From contig MEHQ01004020.1 of NCBI GenBank assembly GCA_008828725.1, positions 191,001 through 255,000 of the forward strand: a DNA stretch of 64,000 nt. The letters are read 5' to 3'. Source of the stretch: Saccharina japonica. Taxonomy: Eukaryota; Sar; Phaeophyceae; Laminariales; Laminariaceae. A program made the position numbers and the translations under genes. Positions 58,301-64,000 of the stretch are shown here, piece by piece (the first letter of the stretch is position 1; each line of letters opens with the position of its first letter). The notes under the pieces are model-generated. The model was not told the DNA's origin. It searched no databases and saw only the letters and a program-made list of their open reading frames with translations.

Positions 58301-58960
58301 ATGCTCGTAGGGACTTTTTCTTGCAAAAAATATCTTAATAGCGGAAAGCGCGAGAGCGTGAGTTAGCAAAATTCGATGAAAATCGACGAGCGTTGGGAAG
58401 GCTGAACCCCCTGCGCGATAAAAATCAAGGCAAGAACCGTAGTGGGGGAGGAGGGAGAGGAGCCTACTTTGTGACCCCGGATCTGAGTTACGACGAGGGA
58501 GGGAGGAAGACGGAAGTACGAAGATAATAAATGGGATGGAAAATAAAAAAATAAAAAAATCCTTTTGCCACCTGACAATGTTCAGCTCTTATTTCAATAA
58601 CACCATTCGCATATACTGATCAATCATGCCTGAATACTCAAACTTATACCAATAATACTAATAATAATGCAGTCCTCCTTACCGGAATGCCTTTACCGAC
58701 TCCTCACCGACGTTTCACCAATAAAATCTGAGAGCGTGACATGTACTTGTGCCTTTCAACAAAAACTACCCAAGAATTAATTCATCCAAATTATATTCCC
58801 TTTGTTCATGAAAATATCGATACACCCCACACCTGAAGATGCGTCGCAACGATCTGCCTACAAAATCCCAAGGCACTTTATCCTCACACTCATTCCCATC
58901 CCCATTCTAGGCAGAAAAGCTCAATCCTTTACTATCGTTCTTCCGTCCATCTCATATAAC
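58301..58960. other. No gene supported; probable 3' flank of the LINE
   Basis: AT-rich sequence that would hold the 3' untranslated part of the minus-strand LINE. No clear poly-A or short tandem tail could be assigned. Confidence 0.35.
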
Positions 58961-58963
58961 TCC

Positions 58964-59764
58964 CTACTCAGCATCTATGTGCCAACCACACGTCATCGGC
59001 ATCAGCCCCCCCTCATCTTCCTTCCCCCCTCTCCTCGCTTGTCGGTCCCGTAATGCGAGCTTGTACCGGTGAACTCGGCGTGAAATCGCAACCTGCGAGG
59101 TCACTGGAATGATCTGTATAAGTATTTCCCTGCAAATTACTTTCTTGACCATTGCCCTCCCGTCTCTTCCTCCGACCACACTCGTCGCTAGCTGGTCGAT
59201 GAATTCGCTGCCTTGCCTCCCAAGACGCCCAAAGCTTTCCACCGCAAGGATGATTAGTTTATGGCTGAGCTCGTCGAAGAACAAATGTCCAACACGAGCG
59301 GATTGGTTGCGCTTTCGCGCCTCCGAAACTGAAGTAGCTGGTCCATCTTGGTCAGTACTTCCGGCATGCAGGTGAACTCCCGCTTGGGGGTCCACGTAGG
59401 TGACGTCGATGAGTGTGCTTTCGTGTCGGAAATCCGATGCCGATGCGTCTCGAATACCTCCCCTCTCGAAAACGATGTACATGCGTAGGTCCCTGTCGGT
59501 GTTAAAGGGCGCGCCGCTTTTCACTTGGTGACGGACGGACGTCCGCTTCAGGAAGCGGGAGGTCGTGGTGACGAACGGCTGGTGTTGGTTTGCCTGCGCG
59601 CCCGCGCGGTGGCACAAACGTGTATTTCGGGTGTTGGCATCCGCTGCACCACAGGCAGGGCACGTCGCCGCCACGTGTTCCTCGATCCCCAGATGTCGCC
59701 GCCTTGCGTACAGAAACTCCTGGGCTGGTATGACGCTTTGAGTGTCCACCGGCCTCACTGGCAA
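58964..59764 (-). pseudogene. LINE C-terminal zinc-finger and endonuclease-like region
   Basis: Starts upstream with CPACGAADANTRNTRLCHRA, a Cys/His cluster. It is followed by DLRMYIVFERGG, STLIDVTYVDPQAG, then LAVESFGRLGRQGSEFIDQL and a basic end (HRYKLALRDRQARRGG). A conserved Asp within a beta strand (IDVTY) preceding a helix-rich segment is how the restriction-like nuclease of R2-type LINEs looks; this is a resemblance, not a proof. 266 codons remain open. Confidence 0.6.
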
Positions 59765-60342
59765 ACAGGCGGCAACTCCTGGTCCTGACTGGCTCCGCGG
59801 TCTGGCCTTTGCGCATGGGTGCGGGTGTCGCTCTCCCCGGAAGGGCCAACCTCCTCCGGAGGTTGCGCATGGGTGGGGAGTTTGTTCCGAGATGTGACGT
59901 ACCGGTCGTACCGCACGCGGTTGACCTGTTTACCGAGTTTTGTCTGGGCTTGTAACGTTGGTGGTCTCAGCATCGTGTGCTGCCAACACCTCTCGATTCG
60001 AATTCCCAGACACGCTGACCTCCTCAGGGCGGAATGCCCTGCCCCTTCAGCCCCGCTGCACTACTCCATCCATCTCCTCTTGGGTGACCCCACCCTCGTA
60101 TCGGAGGCTTCGTACTCCCTCGCATATACTGGCCACCAGTTCCGACCCTGGAAGGTTCTTCCGCACCGTCTCCCCCAGACTGCCAGAGAGGTCCGCCAGG
60201 ACTGCGGGTAGCGCTTCGACCAAGCTCCCTACCGATGCGGACTACCTTCTCGCTTCTGCCCACAACATTACGAATTCCCCTGCTCCCGTTGACAAGCTAG
60301 CAGTGTGAGCCGTTCCACCATGCACCCCTCCTCGAAAAACAA

Positions 60343-61012
60343 CTATTCCTCCGCCGTTCCAGGGAGTTCGAGAATGTTTTCAAGCATCCACATTGCGTCA
60401 TTATCTGCCCGTCGACAAGCTGGCAGAGACAGTGTTGGGTCCATCACCCGCTCAACATAGGCCGTTCGTTGCACCATAGAGCCGGTGGCTATGAGGTTGG
60501 CCGCTTGTTTATTCGGTATGCGTGACAGCATCCGCGCGAGTTTGCCCGCCCCCACTTAGGTGCACGAGCCCTATGGCGCTCTCTATCGCAAACTCGTCAG
60601 TGCAGGCGGGTATTCTAACCACCTTTACACCTCCCTCGTCCGCTATGCGGACACCGACTCCTGCCAAAAGTGGTATATCTTCCGGCGTGGGCACGTGTCC
60701 CTTCGGGGCCAAGGCAACCGTCTTGCCCGGTTTGAGGTGTATCTCCTCGCTGTCAACTCTCGCTCGAGGAAAGGCACCACTCCCACCGTCCCGGGTGATA
60801 TATCGTCGACCGGATAGTGATGTCGTCAAGGTATGATGCTTCGACCCCCTACGACTCGTATTCCTCCAGAAACCTCGAAAGCACCGGCCGCAGCGGCAGG
60901 CAGAACAGAGCCGGTCCCATAGCGTCTTTTTTCTGTACCCCACGGAAGTGTTCGAGCTTCGCCCTTTCTCCCGAGTCCATTTGGAAGAGCACGGACGCGT
61001 GCCTCCCGCCAT
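60343..61012 (-). pseudogene. LINE reverse transcriptase, catalytic and thumb part
   Basis: The YLDD active-site motif (SYLDDITI) is encoded at 60822-60833 in one frame. Downstream, in another frame, come EEIHLKPGKTVALAPKGHVP and EGGVKVVRIPACTDEFAIES, then, after a further shift, LARMLSRIPNKQAANLIATG. The catalytic Asp pair is intact, but the frame changes around it. Confidence 0.75.
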
Positions 61013-61021
61013 AGCACTTGA

Positions 61022-61525
61022 CTACAAACCCCGTGAGCGCTGCCGTGCAGGCGGCCGCTTCTTGAACATGGGCTTCCGTAGGACCGAGTTGAACGTATTA
61101 GACGTGTCTGTCTGGACGATCCAGTTGCCTGCCTCATGGTGTATTCGGGCACGTAACGCTACATGCTCCACCTCTCCCGACACCCCAACCCCATACTGCC
61201 TTGCTTCGAGATTGGGCTTCTCCATACGCGGTCTCCACTCTCTCATAGTCCCTGCCGAAATAAGGGGCCTCCGCATCATCCCCACACAAACCGGGCGGCA
61301 TTTATCCCCCAGGGTCGTGAGGTTTGACGGCAGGAATAGCCCCCAACACTCCGGCGGGAAAGCGTCAGGCTCATGCACCATCCTCCTCCAAAAGGCTTCA
61401 ATGCCGGCGCCAACGTCTTCATGGAAAAAGTGGGCCCTGATTATGGACTGTAGGTGCGAAAAGCGCTGACCGTCACTCCCCGCTCCTGATAGTGCGTTGC
61501 GAGGTTTGATGACCTCGAAAGCCAC
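61022..61525 (-). pseudogene. LINE reverse transcriptase, fingers and palm start
   Basis: Contains KCRPVCVGMMRRPLISAG (the RPI-VG-xxRR block of LINE RTs), QYGVGVSGEVEHVALRARIH, and WIVQTDTSNTFNSVLR, where the first catalytic Asp sits in the usual D-x-x-N-x-FN setting. Confidence 0.8.
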
Positions 61526-61612
61526 CTGAAGGTTAAACTCTCCTTCTGGGCGCCACGTGGGGCCCCTCCCTTCCTGTGGTTAGGTCACAGTTGCCACCCT
61601 AGCTGCCGCCGC

Positions 61613-62596
61613 TTATTCTTGGACGGAGGTTCGGTCTTCTCCCGGGAATTTGGCTTTCACTGTGGTCCATGTAGCCCCATTTCCGGGCGCACGCGATTCC
61701 GCCAGAAGGCCACGCGCTGGTACTGTTACCCCCCCCTGGTGCCGACAGGCTGACGCACACCTCTCGAACTTGGTCGCGTCCGTTGCTCCACGTGCTGGCC
61801 CTCTGAGACGCGTCGTCGTGCCTTCGGTGTTCTCCATAAGCCATGGGAAAATCGTGGTCAGGTCCCTGCGTTGGGTAGACTTGAACCTCGCGATCCGTCT
61901 CATGCGCCCGTCCTGAGAGTGAAGCAAGGCTGGGAGGATGTACCATAGTTTGAGCGCCCGCAAAAGGGAATTCGGTGTGTTTGGCGTCCCGCTCGGTAGG
62001 TGCATCCCCGGAGCGTGGTTGGCGAGACCTAGGGAGTGGGTGACTAGCTTAGCGTGAGTAGCTGCCAGTTTCGACGGCACCTTAATGACGGTGATATACC
62101 GCATTTGGAGGTTGGTCAAGGACATTCTGTTTAAGGGATCTGCCACCCCAAAACTATTTTGCCCCCAGGGGTAGTGGAGCCCTTGGCGGTGTCCCTCGCT
62201 GTCCTCTTCGGGCCTTCCCCCCAGGACAACGGCTGCCTCTCGAAGACCGGGGTCGGCCTGTACAGCGGCATCAAGGGCCTCCCGCCTCTCGTATTGTGCC
62301 CTGGACCCATACTCGCTACCCATGCTCGCTGCAGACGAGCGGCGTCTGTGTCCCCCTTCGCGCCCCACCGCTCCTGACTGCCACCAGCACGCATCTCGTA
62401 TGGATGACGTGGCTTTCGTCTCCGCACGATATAATTTCCACGCGATGTCCTTGGTTGACTGCTGCGGTGCAGACCCCGCACGCTGTTCGTTCATGGTTCC
62501 CGCCCAGATAGACGCGCTGCCACGCGCTTCCCCCCCGCGTCTCTGAAGCTCCTCCACGTACCCTTCCACCTGGTGGTTCCCTCTCCGGACAGTCAA
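61613..62596 (-). pseudogene. LINE pre-RT region
   Basis: 327 open codons. The second half (LRALKLWYILPALLHSQDGR, CASACRHQGGVTVPARGLLA, TVKAKFPGEDRTSVQE) is the conserved segment that precedes RT in related algal and protist LINEs. The first half reads less naturally, and another frame there is also open, pointing to a frame shift. Confidence 0.65.
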
Positions 62597-62706
62597 GCCC
62601 GCTGTCTTCCCCTGCGAGGGCTCTCTCTCCGCGTCCTCACCTCTGCAGGTTCCGGTTGCCGGTCGTTGGGGGTGGAGCGCTACCCTCCCTCCCCCCCCGC
62701 GTTGAG

Positions 62707-63513
62707 TTATTCGCCCCTGCCGGTCCCTCTCCCGGCACTGGCTGCTCGTCCTCCTCGTCCTCGCCCCCGTGGTCTACCTCGCCTTCCCCTCCCGGTCACT
62801 CCCCCTTCCCCATCTGACGCATAAGTCATAGTTTCCGGTGCTGCCAGAGCGGTGCCTATTCGCGCCAGGGTAACTCCTGCGCTCCGTAGCTGAAACTGTA
62901 CATCTCCCTCTGCTCCGGCGTCGTGACTGCCTCCCGTGTTTCTCCTTGTCGTTCCTTCTTGGTCCCGAGGGCCTCCACCCACCGGATTGCTGCTTAATTC
63001 GAGGGACACCGCTTCCTGCCGGGCAGGCTCAACGACCGGGAACCGAGGAAGTGCCGTCCTTCCGCTCAGCGCTTCTCGTAAGGCGATACACCATCTAGTC
63101 AAGCGCTCTTCCCAAACAGGGTCCAGGTGCACAAGGAACTCTTGCATGTGGGGGGTGATGTATAGCCGTCTTCCCTGAAGGCGCAGGACAACGTCTTGGG
63201 CATGGGCGTTGTTTGCTACAACCAGTTGGTGGTAGCGGTCAACGACTTGTGTCCAACCTCGTGGGCACGGGCACTCAATGTAAGCCCCTGAAGATAGACC
63301 TAAGGTATCACAAAACAGGGTACACAGGAGGAACGGTACTGTTTCGCGGTGTCCCTGGGCTCGCAACATGTCCTCGAACGTGTTGTATGCACCGGTGCTT
63401 TGGTACTCGATCTGGTCCAGCTGCAAGGGTTCCCGATCGACTATCGTCAAGAAGCGTAGGGCCTCGAATATCCTCAGCCATCGCCCGTCTGCTTCTTCCT
63501 CAATCGCATTCAT
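62707..63513 (-). CDS. LINE N-terminal frame with basic tail
   Basis: 268 codons starting MNAIEEEADGRWLRIFEALR. A compact helical part (FLVHLDPVWEERLTRWCIAL) is followed by a low-complexity linker and an Arg/Gly-rich end (GRGRRGRPRGRGRGGR) suited to nucleic-acid binding. Its ATG directly follows the TAA of the upstream frame, in the same frame, so the two were either one protein or are coupled by reinitiation. Confidence 0.6.
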   Translation of the reverse strand: MNAIEEEADGRWLRIFEALRFLTIVDREPLQLDQIEYQSTGAYNTFEDMLRAQGHRETVPFLLCTLFCDTLGLSSGAYIECPCPRGWTQVVDRYHQLVVANNAHAQDVVLRLQGRRLYITPHMQEFLVHLDPVWEERLTRWCIALREALSGRTALPRFPVVEPARQEAVSLELSSNPVGGGPRDQEGTTRRNTGGSHDAGAEGDVQFQLRSAGVTLARIGTALAAPETMTYASDGEGGVTGRGRRGRPRGRGRGGRAASAGRGTGRGE

Positions 63514-64000
63514 TTATCGGGCAAGTTCCGCTGGGTGGGGAGGTCCTCGTCCCGACGGCCATTCCGATTGGCACGCGAGGCAAGGCCGCGGGTCTGCGCT
63601 CCCCCGTGGAATACTATCTGCGCGTCCCAACATGCAACGGCCGTGTACCCTCCCTCCATGGTCGCACGGTACCTGTACCGGTGCGTTCATGCCCCCGAGG
63701 CCGTCAATTCGGTCATCCAGGCCCCGTCCGCAGTAAGCGCATGGATCGTCCCACGCCTCTATTATCGGTCTGCCTCGCAATCGCCATATTCCATCTCGTT
63801 CGTTTCCCTCAACACCTGCCCCTGGCGGCATGTTCTTCGAATGCCGCGCTATGCGCAGCCGTTGGCCGCCACCCCCACTGACAGCGCCGTCAACCCTCAT
63901 GTGGAGCCTCGGTAGGAAGTCCACCAAGTGAACAGCGCCCCACCTGGGCTGACCGGCGTCCCCAATTACTCCAACCCCGAACCTGCCCTCGCCGGCATCA
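63514..64000 (-). CDS. LINE-linked RING-H2-like frame, open to the window edge
   Basis: The frame enters from the right edge and ends at TAA 63514-63516. It contains PCAYCGRGLDDRIDG, then VPCDHGGRVHGRCMLG, then PCLACQSEW. The ligand order C-x2-C, C-x-H, H-x2-C, C-x2-C is that of a RING-H2 finger, with a slightly long H-H spacing (four residues). RING fingers usually bind E2 enzymes. Here the function is unknown: it could act in protein binding by the element's N-terminal protein. Confidence 0.6.
   Translation of the reverse strand, partial: DAGEGRFGVGVIGDAGQPRWGAVHLVDFLPRLHMRVDGAVSGGGGQRLRIARHSKNMPPGAGVEGNERDGIWRLRGRPIIEAWDDPCAYCGRGLDDRIDGLGGMNAPVQVPCDHGGRVHGRCMLGRADSIPRGSADPRPCLACQSEWPSGRGPPHPAELAR

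Larger units (their letters stand above)
58964..64000 (-). mobile_element. LINE (non-LTR retrotransposon), frame-broken, cut by window edge
   Basis: In 5' to 3' order on the minus strand: a RING-like frame, a basic-tailed frame, a pre-RT segment, reverse transcriptase, a thumb-like region and a C-terminal Cys/His plus endonuclease-like domain. GC content is higher than in the DNA to its left. The reading frame changes at least four times after 62.7 kb, so this copy is inactive. RT followed by an endonuclease-like C terminus recalls the R2-type (restriction-like endonuclease) clades; exact clade not determined. Confidence 0.85.

Overview
The window is nuclear DNA from an intron-rich eukaryote. 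The supporting signs are small exons bounded by GT-AG introns of roughly 0.7-1.7 kb, a eukaryotic ribosomal protein gene, a Listerin gene, MITEs, tRNA-derived short repeats and a non-LTR retrotransposon. A photosynthetic stramenopile such as a brown alga is my best guess. It rests on gene structure, repeat style and a fucosyltransferase-like secreted protein, and it is an inference.

Layout. 1-7.0 kb (+): the last four exons of LTN1 (Listerin), covering the RWD end and the RING-variant finger. 5.4-12.3 kb: an inverted duplication of 1.9 kb (with a second copy of the LTN1 last exon) plus a direct duplication of 1.45 kb, with breakpoints inside a hAT-type MITE. 13.3-16.0 kb (-): three exons of ribosomal protein eL29, which flank a duplicated minisatellite. 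16.0-31 kb: many small coding-like exons, mostly +. They include an F-box-like exon, a clear two-exon SPRY core, a RhoGAP-like set and two well-bounded exons I cannot name. 31-36.5 kb: repeats around a broken Ty1/copia gag fossil. 37.0-40.8 kb (-): a multi-exon secreted fucosyltransferase-like gene with a conserved HVRxGD motif and a probable GC-AG intron.

40.3-48.65 kb: a giant near-perfect palindrome, with arms of about 4.1 kb and a loop of about 140 bp. Its outer edge cuts exon 1 of the fucosyltransferase-like gene, so the right arm carries a truncated copy. 48.83-50.36 kb: a second palindrome with arms of about 0.7 kb. Both are built around the same SINE-like module and long G/C homopolymer runs. 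50.4-58.8 kb: AT-richer DNA with fold-back elements, tandem duplications, a long ACAT microsatellite and a few isolated candidate exons. 59-64 kb (-): a frame-broken LINE with a RING-like N-terminal reading frame, a YLDD reverse transcriptase and a C-terminal endonuclease-like domain. It runs off the right edge.

The genes do not form a pathway. The striking part of the window is structural: two palindromes, an inverted/direct duplication and several allele-like duplications. Two of the four single N bases lie exactly on duplication junctions, so assembly artefact must be weighed against real rearrangement.
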